A stretch of DNA of 64,000 nt from Basidiobolus meristosporus CBS 931.73 (taxonomy: Eukaryota > Basidiobolomycota > Basidiobolomycetes > Basidiobolales > Basidiobolaceae): assembly GCA_002104905.1 (NCBI GenBank), contig MCFE01000023.1, positions 124,001 to 188,000 of the forward strand. The letters run 5' to 3'. Under the pieces are notes generated by a model, which was not told the DNA's origin, did no database searches, and was given only the letters and a program-made list of their open reading frames with translations. A program made the position numbers and the translations under genes. Of the stretch, positions 47,771-59,930 are shown in pieces. Numbering within the stretch: position 1 is the stretch's first letter; each line of letters begins with the position of its first letter.

Positions 47771-50058
47771 ATGTCTTCTTCCCTCACCTTGGACGGACCT
47801 TGGTTCAAAGATCACCTCGGAAGAAAAGTTCTCTTACGAGGAGTGAACATGGCTGGATCCTGCAAAACGCCACCATCAGTACCGTCACACGAGCGTACTT
47901 CCTTTTTCGACCACAAAACGGTGAGCTTCATAAACCGGCCCTTTCCAATAGAAGATGCTGATGAACATTTCAGAAGACTTCGTGCTTGGGGGTTTAACTT
48001 CTTGAGAATCTTGGTCCCTTGGGAAGCTCTAGAGCACGCTGGGCCGTAAGTTCACCTTCACACGAAACTCGCCAAGTATACATTAACTAAACAGGAAATA
48101 GAGGCCAATATGACTTGGCGTATATGGACTACTTGGTAGAAGTGTTCAAGAAAGCTCGAGAATATAATTTCAAGTGCTTTATTGATCCCCACCAGGACGT
48201 GGTAAGCTAGAGGTAGACCAGCGGTTTTACTCGACCACTGCCTTACTAAAATCTTCCTTTCTAGTGGTCCCGGTTCTCGGGAGGCTCAGGAGCACCCGGC
48301 TGGACGCTAACGCTGGCTGGATTAGATATGACCCAGTTTGCCAGTACCGAAGCAGCGTTGGTTCATAATACCTACGACGAGCCAACGAAGTTTCCAAAAA
48401 TGATCTGGGCAACGAACTACTTCAAATTAGCAGCAGCTACCATGTTTACTTTGTTCTTTGGCGGGTCTATATTTGCAAGGAAATTCGCAGTCGACGGAGT
48501 CAATATTCAAGAGTATTTACAGAACAAGTACTTTGAGGCCTACAAAACGCTTGCGAAACGAATCGTTATGGAAGGCTTGGATGATGTTGTGATCGGCTAC
48601 GACACTTTAAATGAGCCATCCAAAGGGTGGATAGAAGTAAAAGACCTGAGAAAATTTCCTGAGGAACAAGTACTGAAAAAAGGTTCAACACCAACACCAT
48701 TCCAAGCCATGCTAATGGGAGAGGGCTATGCATGTACTGTGGAAACCTGGGAGGTTGGGGCATTCGGCCCTCAAAGAAAGGGCTCTAAGCATATCAATCC
48801 TCAGGGGAACTCTGCGTGGTTCAGATCCAAAGATCGCACCAGTAACTCTGAGAGCGATAGATTTGAGTCCTATGATTGGAACGCCAGTTTTTTTGGTGGA
48901 TGTATCTGGGCAGAGCATGGAGTGTGGGATAGACATACGGGAAACCTACTTCAACCCAATTATTTCAGTACCTTTCCCGGGACAAACAATCCGGTAAACT
49001 TCGAGGAACATTGCTGGAAACCTTTTGTCAATCGTTTTGCCAGTATTCTCAGGACCGTCCAGCCCAACGCCATAATCTTTGTAGAGCCTCCAGTTAACGA
49101 GGTACCGCCCGAATGGCACGACTCCGATGCTACAAACATTGTATACGCCCCTCATTTTTACGATGGTCTTACGCTGGTCAACAAGCATTGGGGCTGGTGG
49201 AATATTGATTTTGTCGGATACAAGCGAGGTCATTACATGACGATTTTACAGGCCTTAAGATTCGGCTCCAAAGCTATACGCCAATGCTTCGTGGATCAGC
49301 TACAAACCATAAAAGACGAAGGAACAAAGTATCTAGGTAATTTTCCAAGCACAACCGAAGATGCAGCGGATTTATGCTAACTCTTGAATCTAGGGAGCTA
49401 TCCTTGCTTAATCGGCGAAATTGGCATTCCCTTCGACATGGATAACGGAGTGTCATATCGGACCAACGATTACTCACAGCAAATCCTGGCCATGGACGCG
49501 AACTTGAACGCCTTAGAAAGAAATCTGTTGCATTTCACTCTGTGGACCTATTGCCCAGACAACTGCCACTACTGGGGTGATCAATGGAACGGAGAGGATT
49601 TGTCTATATATTCGAGACCAACACACCAACCCAAGCAACACGAATACTCTTCTGATAAATTCAAGGATGACGTTGTAGACGAAGCATACGCTCCGAGCAG
49701 CCTTGTGGCCACATCAATCTACGATGGGGGAAGAGCACTAGCCGCTATCTTAAGACCGTATCCAATGGCAGTTTGTGGAGAGCCGATTTCCCTCGAGTTT
49801 GATCGCCTCAAGAAAGAATTCCGCTTCACATACGAACACCAAAAAAGCGCGACGACCAATATCAACTTATTTTATATTCCCATATATCAGTATCCAAGGC
49901 TGGGGTGTGAAATAACTGTCAGCTCTGGAACATGGAGTTGGAAAGATATGGGGTATGGTCTTTTGGAATGGGAATGCAATGATCCTGGATTGCAAACAAT
50001 TCATATCGTTGCGGAACAACCGCCACAGGACCCAAGCCCATTTTGTCAAATTTTGTAA
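47771..50058 (+). CDS. EGH1: GH5_12 beta-glucosidase (steryl-glucosidase/glucocerebrosidase, Egh1/EGCrP type)
   Basis: Intracellular glucosidase that hydrolyses steryl beta-glucosides or glucosylceramide in fungi. Four exons, about 700 residues. Starts SLTLDGPWFKDHLGRKVLLRGVNMAG. Barrel strands include [45 protein letters not shown] and GYDTLNEPSKGW (the Glu is the acid/base). A long insert contains EHGVWDRHTGNLL. The nucleophile Glu lies in LIGEIGIPFDMD. The late NLLHFTLWTYCPDNCHYWGDQWNGEDLSIYS and the C-terminal beta domain fit GH5_12. A loop after residue 250 (PEEQVLKKGSTPTPFQAM) is family-typical. No signal peptide or membrane segment is seen, consistent with cytosolic or vacuolar members. 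Confidence 0.9.
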
Positions 50059-50214
50059 CCATCTGTATTTTAACAACTATATTAATAAACCTATCTACCA
50101 TTGTCGTCTAGTTCTCAATGATTCAGATTTATTGTTATGTTAGTCCGATGAAATAGGGAAGGTTTGTCGAGTAGAAAAATAAAAATACAGAAGAATTAAC
50201 GAGCATTTTGATAT

Positions 50215-51934
50215 CTATCCTGAAATATCTTCAATGGAGGTGTAAACAACGCGATCCCATGGGCATCGGTCGGAGATATCTTTCAAACGAACTGCGCACT
50301 CTTCGCACATACGGTGCCCACATGGCTTTATCACTTTGCTTTCTTCCACAGAGAAGCATAGTTGGCATTCCTCAGGAGGGGCATGAGCAGGGCGAACTGG
50401 ACTATCTACGATTCCCATCATGGAGGTTTGTGAAGAGAGCTCGCTCTCGTAGTTGACAATCAAGTTGGCTATTGTGGCTTTGTACTCGGCTTCAGCATGT
50501 TGGATCATCTCTTGACGCCTTGACTGGGCTTCCTCGACTAACGCCTTGTAAGATTCATTTTGAAGCAAAGCCTTAATGCCGATGGGTGATTTGACTAAAG
50601 ATACTCTGGGACTTTTCCTGGCCATGTTCTTTTCTTGACTCTGAATAGCATTGGCGGTTGGAATTGTGGGCTGACTGTTTGCAGACACGTTTCGAGTGTT
50701 GAATTCTTGCTGGGCAGCCTTCACCAAACCAACGAAATGCTCTGCATCCTTCTCATCCCCCCTTTTAAATAGGAATTGTAGGAATCTACTCTCTCCAATG
50801 GTTACTAGGATAGTTGGTTGGTCATCTGGCAGGCATTTGTGACGGATGTCTGTGGTCACGTCGAATCCGAACGTAAGTATTTCATTGTCAAGCCTGGTTA
50901 TAGACAGAGTGCTAGGCTGTGAAGAGAGGGTCTCTTTGGCTTTGTCGGCAGATAATAACTCTCCCTCCCATCTGATTCCATCCTGGCAAATATTAAGCTT
51001 TCCATGACCAAGGGTGATCTAAAGAAGAAGGGTTAGTTAATTCCACCCAATGCCGTATCTTCTAAGGATAACCACATACATAGTTTGAGCAGATAGAAAT
51101 CTCCTCAAAAGCTTGTTCAGCATTGAACTGCCATGTCGAATCAGTGTTGTTTTTTCCAATGGCGAGAAGACTCTCGAGATGTTCGCTCCAGACCTGTTCA
51201 TTTGTTTTGACTTGGTCTTCGGCCAGTTTCTCGCGTGCCTTTTCCTGAATGATATGTGGCGAGGTTAGCAGTGAACTAAATGAAAAGTCCACTCGAACTC
51301 AACATACCAGATCCTCTTCGGTTATAAACACATCATCAAACGAGCCCAACCCAAATGAGTCCTCTGGGCCGTTTCGGCCATTCGTTGCTGCATTAGATTT
51401 GACCTCTGGCTCAGGTACTTGCGCTTTGAAAAGCGATTTTCTCTCGGAAAGCTTGAATACTGATGTATTATCAGAAAATAAGTCGTCATTCAGAGTAGGT
51501 TTGAAAGCTCTGGAGCTTTCGAGTCTGGAAAAAAGGTTCCGCCCTTGCGGCTTGTATTGAGGTGTTTCGAGACCGGTGGAGAACAGTTCTGGATCGCTTT
51601 TATGAGGAGTGTCGTCCTTGTTGGCAGCACCAAACAATTTCCTTTCAAATGGGCGAGTGCGCGGAGTCGTGGAGCTGGTGCCAAATAAATCACTGCCAAC
51701 GGATTGTGAAGGCTGTTTTGGCGTTTTAAAAAAAGAAGCAGCCAGTGGAGATTCAGGTGGGATGAAATAATTGTGTGCTGCTCGTTGAGGAGTTTGATGA
51801 GATTTCCGAGCAACGTTCTGCTCTGGCTTAGAAACACTCAGGTCGGAAAAATGAACATCAAAGCTCGAGGATGAATTCAAATCGAAATCGAGATTAAACG
51901 AACTATTGGGTTTGTTGTTTCTAAAGGAATTCAT
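50215..51934 (-). CDS. RING-finger protein, putative E3 ubiquitin ligase
   Basis: About 530 residues in three exons from ATG 51934. The N-terminal 200 residues are Ser/Thr/Pro-rich and disordered, with several phosphosite-like TP motifs (QTPQR, KTPKQ, TTPRTRP, ETPQY). A middle helical part (EKAREKLAEDQVKTNEQVW) leads to an uncharacterised globular stretch (ITLGHGKLNICQDGIRWEGELL, ILVTIGESRFLQFLFKRGDEKDAEHFVGLV) that looks like a PH-like domain. The C-terminal C3HC4 RING reads CQLCF, then KPCGHRMCEECA, then CPWDR. RING proteins usually act as ubiquitin ligases. The upstream segment (residues about 260-330) resembles PH folds only in length and strand pattern. No close named homologue is recognised. 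Confidence 0.8.
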
Positions 51935-52506
51935 GGTAGCAAGTGACTAGGGCAGGAAGTGCAAACGTCCAAGTGATCATTTAGCTTAGTACGTTGTCTG
52001 TTGTGTTTGTTTTTCGATGGAGTAAACAAATCGACAATGCTTGATTTGCTAATTGGTGATGGGCAGTCACTTATATGGCCAATTCTTGATCTTGACATTA
52101 TTTGGGGAATCAAGTGGAAGACTGTGCTTCAGCTTTCATACGCATGACGATGTTTTGAGCAACATGGCTTGAGACATAGGTTTACTTCTTGGTCGCAAAA
52201 AGGCCAAACTGGATTGGACTGGAGCTGATATCTACTTTCAGGGATAAGACCTTCAGGGGAACCGAAGTGGATATTGGCTTCCAATACCACACAACCAGAA
52301 ACAAGCTTGATTCGAGGCATACGTTATCTCCCACCCCTCAATGCTCCCCTCCCATCATATGAACTCCTTGATCAACCTTCGAATTCATTCATTACCCTCT
52401 GCACTCCCAGAACGTACTCTGTTCTTTTACTATACCTCTAGTAGTATACCATAGAATACATACCGCCAAGGACCCACACCACTCAAGACCCAGTCCGCTT
52501 TATACA
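51935..52506. other. Intergenic, divergent, 572 bp
   Basis: Two short minus-strand frames (52113-51931 and 52320-52129, 60 and 63 codons) are open but have no splice join to the RING gene in frame. They may be upstream ORFs in its leader. Otherwise only promoters of the RING and lectin genes. Confidence 0.45.
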
Positions 52507-54453
52507 ATGAGATATTGTGCACTGACTCCTGTTTTGCTTGGACTTCTCTCATATCGTTTGGTCCAAGGCGAGGCTTCTGAGGAGGAGGACCTATTCACAC
52601 GACATGACTATAAATTAAGTTTCAAGAAACCTTACGTGGTTGATGATGTCATTCCAAATTTCCGCCACTATGATAGTAAGATACTGTTCCCAGTTATCCC
52701 TCGAGGTATTCTTAAACTTATCTTCCGTAGATGCTATCGTCAGCCCCAGCTCAATCAGGCTGGCGCCAAGTGTCCCAGGATTGAAAGGCTCCATTTGGGC
52801 AGAAAACCCAAATCCATACAAACAGTGGGAGGTCGAGTTCTCTTTCACTATTACAGGCAGAGGCTATACTGGTGGCAACGGTCTCGCATTTTGGTATACT
52901 AAAGAGAGCGCACAGTCTGGTCCAATCTATGGTAGCCGTGACCAATGGGACGGGCTTGCCATTTTCTTTGACACATTCGACCCCAAGGCAAACGTATGTT
53001 GACTAGAAGATACTCGTGTGTGTCGTAGAGGTCTGGATATTCATATTTCGTATTATTTAGAGATACACACCATTTGTTTCTGCATTTCTCAATGATGGGG
53101 CTTTGAAGATCAGCCAGATTTCCGAGAAAAACTCAAAGATGTTTGCTGGGTGCCACAAAGATTACCGAAACTCCAAAGGACCTGTTTATGCAAAGCTATC
53201 GTATTACGACTATACCTTAACTGTATGAATTCATGCACCTGTATAGTTTTGGTGAATTTGATCTGACATTTCGCTTTTTCAGCTCTCTATAGATACTGTC
53301 GAGAAAGGGCAGGCATACATTAAATGTTTCGAGGCCTCCGATATCGAATTGCCGACTGGGTATTATTTTGGTTTCTCTGCCTCCACCTCCGAACTAGCTG
53401 GTTAGTCGAAAATGCCATTGTCTTTGCACGGTTTGATCACTCAGCTCACATCTTTCAAAGACGACCATGATATCATTTCTTTCGAAACCTACGAAGTGAA
53501 CCCACCAGACCGTAAAAAAGTAAGGGTCCCACTACACCACTAGTAGAGCTCGCAGTGTTTAACAGGCTTGTGTTAGGAGTCGTCTAAGAGGTCTCATGAA
53601 GCAGAAAAGGTCAAAAAGACCGGAACATTCAAGCTGAAATCCAAGGATAAGAAGGTCAGTGAGAGTAGAGTGTGTAAACTGGCAGCCGAAACTAATCGAT
53701 GTCTTTAGAAAATCGAGGAGATCCAAACCAAAATGGAGGAACTCAGAAAAGAGGAAGAGCTTCAAGAGACAGGATTAGTAAGCACTTTTCTAAACTCTGC
53801 ATCCATGAGACATGTTTTCTCATACATTTAAACAGCCACCTCTATTGGAAGGCCTGCAAGAAACTCAACTTAAAATCATAGAGTCGTTAAATAGCCTACA
53901 GTCAACAGTTGAGGAGCTGGTGAGCGAAAAAGAAGAAACTCCAATTGCGGTGATCAGTGAGGATGGGTCACCAGCCAAGGTCGATACTGAGTTAAGGTAA
54001 GTGCTTATTGAGAATTACCGGCCCAAATCACGGACTAACACAAATCCAGCCAAAAGATTTCGAGAATGGCAAAAGACATGGGCATCTTGAGAAAGACTTT
54101 AACCACTCTGACAGACGACCTTCGTGAATTCATGAAAACAACCAAAGATAATGATGAGCTGCAAAAGATCCGGGACTCCATTGATAATCTGGATTCAAAG
54201 CTTGATAATATCCTGGTAAGTCCGCTCAGCTTCCATAAGTCAGTGAATTCGAATTAACCAAATCGCACAGTCCAAATCTACCCCCAAGGGGTTCAAAAAC
54301 CTAAAAAGCCAAATGGGTAACCCAGCACAATCGCCCGTAGAACGGTCTTACTGGAAGTACATCTTTGGATTTGTCGGTCTTCAAGTTGCTCTGGCAGTAG
54401 GCTACACGATCTATATGAAGAAATTTGACAATTCGGGAAAAAAATACATATGA
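52507..54453 (+). CDS. L-type lectin cargo receptor (ERGIC-53/Emp47-like)
   Basis: Type I membrane cargo receptor cycling between ER and Golgi. Signal peptide at the start (MRYCALTPVLLGLLSYRLVQG). The leguminous-lectin domain shows RHDYKLSFKKPY, SGSIWAENPNP-like GSIWAENPNPYKQWEVEFSF, GNGLAFWYT and DGLAIFFDTFDP, with the Asp of the calcium site in FFDTFD. A Lys/Glu-rich coiled-coil stalk follows (KIEEIQTKMEELRKEEEL, DNDELQKIRDSIDNLDSKLDNIL). One membrane helix (YIFGFVGLQVALAVGYTIYM) is followed by a ten-residue tail ending KKYI, a KKXX dilysine retrieval signal. Ten short exons, all joined in frame by GT-AG introns. Confidence 0.92.
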
Positions 54454-56348
54454 ATCATTTCTGTTACGTTACAATTATTCGGAGTACAATCCCTTAGGCT
54501 GTAGTTTTCTATACTTCTTGTATCTTTCATCGGTTAAACTTTCATAAAGTCGGAGTAAATCGAAATACACCATCGTCTCTAGCTAATATTGGTAATGATC
54601 CAAGAATTCCCTATCAACACTGCTACTCCCGGTTGCACAATTCACTGTATGCACTCTGGTTTCATATGGAGGCAAACCACAATCGAGATTTCCTCTTAAA
54701 GTGATAGCGCAACAGCCTGACTCCCAACACCATAGCACTCCTTACAAATAGCCCCCTCATTCGCCAGGAATAATTGCATAGCTGTCTGAATCTCGGCACG
54801 GTAAGGTGCCAACCCCTCAGCAATTACCAACAATTTGTGACCATAAATAGAACATCAAGGCAGCAACGATCTTGGGTGTCTTGGTATTATGTAGTATACT
54901 GATTTGGAGTGAACGAATTTCCACTTCCAATTAATTCTCCGCATTGTTTGACCTTCTTTGTAAGTACTAGTGTGAGGATTTTCAGTGAGGAGTCAGGGCT
55001 TGATTGCTTGATTTACGACCTTTGAGGCCCTATCAGCCCATATCCATAAATTGGTTTTTTCCATTTTGAAGTAGCGTTGATCACTTTGTTAAGCAAGAAT
55101 GGTACAACTGCAATCGTGCCCACGGAAACATCCGCAACCAGCCTACGCTTAGTTTGAAGGCAGAGACCGCGCTGCCTCCTCATATCTTTTTCATCAAACT
55201 AACTGTGAAGACAACGGTTTAGCCTGAATATGAGGCGCATGAAACAACCCGAAATCCGAAATCCAATAATCAAATATTGGATGAAACTGCGGCTTGTGCC
55301 AAGTCAACACACATGGTTTTGGTGCTACTGCTCATTCAGAAAGTGCTACATACTGAGGTCACTTGAATGTAATCCATGATGAAGCCTATTGGCCTGATGA
55401 TATCGTTCGTGTGAAAGCAAATCAACTAGTGGCGAACTCTATGCAACTGATCTCCAGTGCGCAGGATCGATATTATCCAGGTGTTTAGCCTTAATAGTAG
55501 ATCCTAATTGATTCCATTCTAGGATGGCTAATGCAAATACCCATTCTGGTGCGGCCTAGACGAGATTGCCGACCTCAGAGAAGTTTAATTGGCTTTCGGA
55601 GTTACATTGATTCTCGATATTCCACTGAAACAACGAATCGCCATTGATCCGTTGATATTTCCGAGGTTATTTATATAGAATTGGGAACGGTTACTGAAAT
55701 GGAACTTTGTTAAGAAAGGCGTCACTGTGGTTGACTATACATGATGGAATTAATTAATGTCAATCTCAAGCCATTTCCAATGGATATTTTAAGAAAAGTC
55801 TAGTAAGAGATCCATGAGCTAAACTTATAGTGATGCTGGCCAATCAGGCTGACCGGTGATCAAAAGAATTGGTAAATGGAAAGATGATGGAAACGTAATG
55901 GGATTTCCTGCCCATTCTGAGAATTTCATTGATGGACTCCCAGCCAATCAGTTGCCTATTTCTCGGATATGGTCACAAGAATGGGGATTCCTGGACGAAT
56001 AGGATTTCCGGGCCACTACTGAAAAAAAAGCTGATGTTGATCTGGGCTAACTATAAAACTACATAAAAGACCTTTTCTAATTTGGAATTGCTATATCCTC
56101 CATTTTGCCACGCACTCCTGCTCGTTTGGTTTAAAAGCTTATACCCTATCCATACACCAAAACCTTGATTTGGAACCTTGTTCATCAGATATTTCACATC
56201 TCAAGTCCCGTTTTGGTTTCTATCTCTTTATTTGAACGTATATTGCGCTATTCTTGTTTTTACACCTTTTCGGTTCTGTGACGCATACTAGCAAGTTTCC
56301 TGCCAACTTACGTTCTTTAATTGTTCGACCGTTGCTTTAATATCCAAT
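54454..56348. other. Large intergenic region upstream of MCM1, 1.9 kb
   Basis: No open frame of note on either strand. The near-match to an Mcm1 P-box lies at 56073-56088. Long upstream region is usual for a regulatory gene. Nothing else was identified. Confidence 0.5.
56073..56088. promoter_or_regulatory. Candidate Mcm1 P-box
   Basis: ttttctaatttggaat matches the yeast P-box consensus TTTCCTAATTAGGAAA at 13 of 16 positions and sits about 260 bp before the MCM1 start codon. It could mediate autoregulation. Single sites like this also occur by chance. Confidence 0.4.
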
Positions 56349-57482
56349 ATGAATAATCTTGGTACCGCAAACACGATGAACAGCGTTGTAAACAGAAGCT
56401 TCAATAACAGCGGCATTTCCTCCCCGCTTTCAAAAGAGGACCAGCGCGGAACTAAGCGCGAATTTGAGGATGACGACGATGGTGACTCGGACGAAGTTGC
56501 CCCCAAAAATGAGAAGAGGGCTGGTCGCCGCAAGATCAAAATCGAGTATATCGAAGATAAGAGTCGTCGCCACATTACTTTCAGCAAACGTAAGGCTGGT
56601 ATCATGAAGAAGGTATGTTATTTGGATGTAATCCCATCTCTAATCAGATACTGACCATTGTCTATAGGCTTACGAGTTGAGTACGCTCACTGGCACTCAG
56701 GTGCTCCTCTTGGTCGTCTCCGAAACCGGGCTCGTTTATACTTTCACCACGCCTAAATTGCAGCCATTGGTGACCCAGCCAGAGGGGAAAAACCTAATTC
56801 AGTCTTGCTTGAATGCTCCAGATCCAGCACAATCTAAAGATAGTAACTCTTCACCCGTAAGTCTAATCGACTTTACAATGAATGCCATGGCTCTTTTACT
56901 GATATTCAATCTATTAGCAGCCAAGCCAGCCCCGTACACCGCAACCATCCAATGTTTATGGCAACGAGGGCGTCCCAGTCGAACCAACCAACGATCCGAT
57001 CTACGGAGACGACAGAAAGGTTGGTTTTCTATGCCATTGATCACTGTGGAGCCAGGTCTTAACTCTTATACTTATAGCAGTCAGCTCCACACAATGCTTA
57101 CAATGCTGCTCTTGCGGGGCTCAACTACGGTCAACAATATGGTGGACTTCCCAGCCAGCTCTCTAACCAGATGAGCCCACAAATGCCCAGCCAACTGTCC
57201 GGCCAGATGTCTAGTCCGATGGCCAACCAGATGCCCAATCAAATGCCCAACCAACTCCAATCACAACTATCATCACAAATGTCTAATCAAATGCCACTCG
57301 GCGCAGGAAGCTTAAACTCAGGCAATTACATGAACCCAGGACAGTATCCCCAATACAATCAGCAGCAGTCCATCAATCCATACGCTGCCCAAGCCAACCA
57401 GTACATGCAGCCCAACAACTACTGGGGAGGTAACACCAACATGAACAAGATTCCTCAGTATCCTCAGGGGGACAAGAAGTAA
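56349..57482 (+). CDS. MCM1: SRF-type MADS-box transcription factor (Mcm1/SRF)
   Basis: Dimeric DNA-binding factor that recognises CArG-type sites and recruits partners. Exons from ATG 56349: an Asn/Ser start, an acidic stretch (EFEDDDDGDSDEVA), then the MADS box KRAGRRKIKIEYIEDKSRRHITFSKRKAGIMKK, across an intron into AYELSTLTGTQVLLLVVSETGLVYTFTTPKLQPLV. This is the SRF/Mcm1 signature (RIKI, TFSKRK, ELSTLTGTQ). Later exons encode Gln/Pro-rich sequence and end in Gln/Met/Asn repeats. Three introns. The C-terminal half is low complexity and probably an activation domain. Confidence 0.96.
57160..57310 (+). repeat. Degenerate Gln/Met/Asn/Ser-Leu repeat coding segment
   Basis: Units such as NQMPNQMPNQLQSQLSSQMSNQM in the C-terminal MCM1 exon come from 12-15 bp degenerate repeats (caaatgcccaac). 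Low-complexity, prion-like composition. Confidence 0.75.
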
Positions 57483-57955
57483 ACGTTGGTACGCCGTTGC
57501 TTGTTCAGTTCGTACATACATATTCTCCTAAAACGATCATAGACATTTTTATTTGGTTAATTTTGCATTTGTTCAATAATACCAGTTCGCAGCTCGTCCT
57601 TTTTTGCTTGGGTTTAGTTTCCTATTTCTTTCCATGTAAAATTTCCTACCATTTTGTGATTTGTTGCCTTTTTGTGGGTATTCAATTACCTGATTATACA
57701 TGTTCGTTGATGTCACCCATTCCTTTTAGACTTTTTCCATAGTAAACTCCTATTTCAAAAGCAGCTCGACAACCATTTCCATATTCTGTTGCGTGCTCTC
57801 CATATTGTTGTTTGCGGGCACTTCAATGTTTGCGGCCCAAACTAGTCCATCAGTAGTGATTTTGGTGCAGTGGTTCAGTTAGTTTACATCTATCGTGAAT
57901 TAGGGTTTAATACAGAGTATATAATCAAAGGGGAGTTGGGTAAATGTAATCCGGC
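57483..57955. other. Convergent 3' region, 473 bp
   Basis: Between MCM1 and PIG-P, tail to tail. T-rich plus-strand sequence suits 3' untranslated DNA. No gene. Confidence 0.4.
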
Positions 57956-58610
57956 TCAGTTATTATCGTCCTCCCAGGCCTCCAACCAGGCATCTGACTG
58001 ATACAAGCATGCATTCACCACACCTATAGGAATATCCTGTAGCTCAGGCACAGCACTTTCGGTCATCCGAGTTTGGTCACCGGGCTTCATGACGTTCGCG
58101 AATTCATCTATTATATTGGTTTTCTTCTCAATTAGACATATCCGTTGAGTGAAAGCCGTGTGGGTTAGCAAACGTACCGGTGAAAGTATTGAAGGAGTCG
58201 AATGGCGCGGTGGTAAGGAGATTGTAGGAGATGAACACGAGGAATACATAGAGTGCGACCGCAAAGATCCACACAGGGACTGCCAGCGCCCAATACCTAG
58301 AGTGGGGGTTAGCGAGGTTGGGAAATTTCTTCATCAAGGGTTTGACTCGCCTGTTGGGATAGTACGTGATGCCAATCTTATCTAGAGTTCCTTCGGGAAG
58401 GTAGGCCCAAAGTAACCAGCCCCCTAAGTAAGCAGAATGTTACGTCTAGTTGTTGAAGAGACTTTCTTATAATGGATTACCGTAAGCAAAGAAGGAAATT
58501 AGATAGATCACAAAGCCGTAGTACTCGTAGGTGGGGGTCTTGGTTAGTGTGGTCGGAGAATCATCTAGGAATGCCGGTGAGTTCGGGTTGTTATTTGCAA
58601 CGCTGGACAT
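57956..58610 (-). CDS. GPI19: GPI-GlcNAc transferase subunit P (PIG-P/Gpi19)
   Basis: Small ER membrane subunit of the complex that starts GPI-anchor synthesis. Start ATG 58610 (MSSVANNNPNSPAF). First helix YEYYGFVIYLISFFAY; after an intron GWLLWAYLPEGTLDKIGITYYPNRRVK; second helix RYWALAVPVWIFAVALYVFLVFISYNLL, then the conserved TAPFDSFNTFT. The C-terminal exon has DEFANVMKPGDQTR, PELQDIPIGVVNACLYQ, the usual PIG-P tail. About 190 residues, with introns after FFAY and FNTFT. All motifs fit. Confidence 0.93.
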
Positions 58611-59277
58611 GTCAAGAAAATGCCCGTCAAATTTTACAATTGAGCTCCTGAACCTTGGGTTGCTTCAATAAACTAGCTTATCAACCTCAGCTTGATCTCC
58701 TAACGTCGATTAATGACAAAAACCATGCTGTTTTTTGAGGATCATGATTGGTAACAAACTTGCACATTACCACTACCCAGAGATACAAGGTCGGTGCAAA
58801 ATACATTATCGCCTGCTAAGTGAATCGTGTATGGGGTGCCCGGAGAAACGATTGATTTCTACCGGATGGCCAATTTAACGATCTTGATTGATTTGATGAT
58901 ACTCATATTCCGGGAATTTAAACGGAAATTCTGAGAACTATTGGCAGTTAACCACGGTTCATAATTACGTTTGGTTTCGGTGGGATGATTTGATTAATAG
59001 AATTCGGCGGATTTTCGTACAAAAAGGATTCGCATATGTCGGAGGATTCCTTCTTTTTGCCTACTTTCTAGTTGGACAAGCTCAGTGAGGTATGTATCTT
59101 TTCACCTAGAGATTGGTTGCTCCCAGTTGCCACATGAATACATCCATCTTCATCCCACAAGCCGAGTTGATTCTCATCACCTGATCCATCTTTTTTTTCT
59201 ATTTCATCCATCCATTTCGGCAGTAGCGCTTCACTCTTGATATTGGCTTACCTTCCTTACCAGCAGTAACTGTGATA
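58611..59277. other. Intergenic with 5' UTR intron of eL34
   Basis: Divergent promoter of PIG-P and eL34. A GT-AG pair at 59090 to 59266 would remove a 177-bp 5' UTR intron ahead of the eL34 start, inferred only from splice signals. No snoRNA pattern is seen in it. Confidence 0.45.
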
Positions 59278-59616
59278 ATGGCTCAACGTGTTACCTATCG
59301 TCGTCGTCTCTCCTACAACACCAAGTCTAACCGTGTCCGCATTGTTAAGACCCCCGGTGGCAAGCTTACCTACTTGCACGAGAAGAAGCCTGGCAGCAGC
59401 CCCCGTTGCGGTGACTGTGGTATGAACCTTGCCGGTGTCCCTGCCCTTCGCCCACGTGAATACGCTCGCATCTCCAAGCGTCAAAAGACCGTCCAACGTC
59501 CTTACGGTGGTAGTCGTTGCGGCCACTGCGTCCGTGAACGTATTGTCCGTGCCTTCCTCATCGAGGAGCAGAAGATTGTCAAGAGAGTCATCAAGGCTCA
59601 ATCTGGCAAAAACTAA
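59278..59616 (+). CDS. RPL34: 60S ribosomal protein eL34
   Basis: Complete single coding exon of 112 residues. Landmarks: QRVTYRRRLSYNTKSNRVRIVKTPGG, CGDCGMNLAGVPALRP, YGGSRCGHCVRERIVRAFL and EQKIVKRVIK. The two CxxC pairs bind zinc in eukaryotic eL34. The start at 59278 is the first ATG that opens the conserved sequence. An upstream 5' UTR intron (59090-59266) is likely. A chance open frame covers the opposite strand. Confidence 0.97.
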   Translation: MAQRVTYRRRLSYNTKSNRVRIVKTPGGKLTYLHEKKPGSSPRCGDCGMNLAGVPALRPREYARISKRQKTVQRPYGGSRCGHCVRERIVRAFLIEEQKIVKRVIKAQSGKN

Positions 59617-59930
59617 ATCCATAGTGTAGCTATTTCAGATGATCTAATAAATAACCCGTCAACTCAACTCAAACCTCGCGAAGCCAACACCCACCGAATT
59701 ACTATGTAGTGTAGACCGCAATGGCTGAGGGGGTTGATTGAATCTCGATCCCCGACGGGTGGGCTCTCGCCATAACACGAAGCATTGGGAATTTCCATGG
59801 GGAATGTGGTTGGTTTAATTGGAGCATGTTTACTCTTGGAAAGTCCGACGAATTAAATACTAGTACAAGGTAAAAATAGAATTGGTGCTCATTCCGTCTT
59901 GACGATTCAAGCTTTTAAATCGAGTCGAGT
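59617..59930. other. Convergent 3' region, 314 bp
   Basis: Between eL34 and GET3 stops. No recognisable element. Confidence 0.4.

Noticed and set aside
51931-52320. Upstream ORFs ahead of the RING gene
   Set aside because: Neither can be joined in frame to the ATG at 51934 by GT-AG introns; possible upstream ORFs only.
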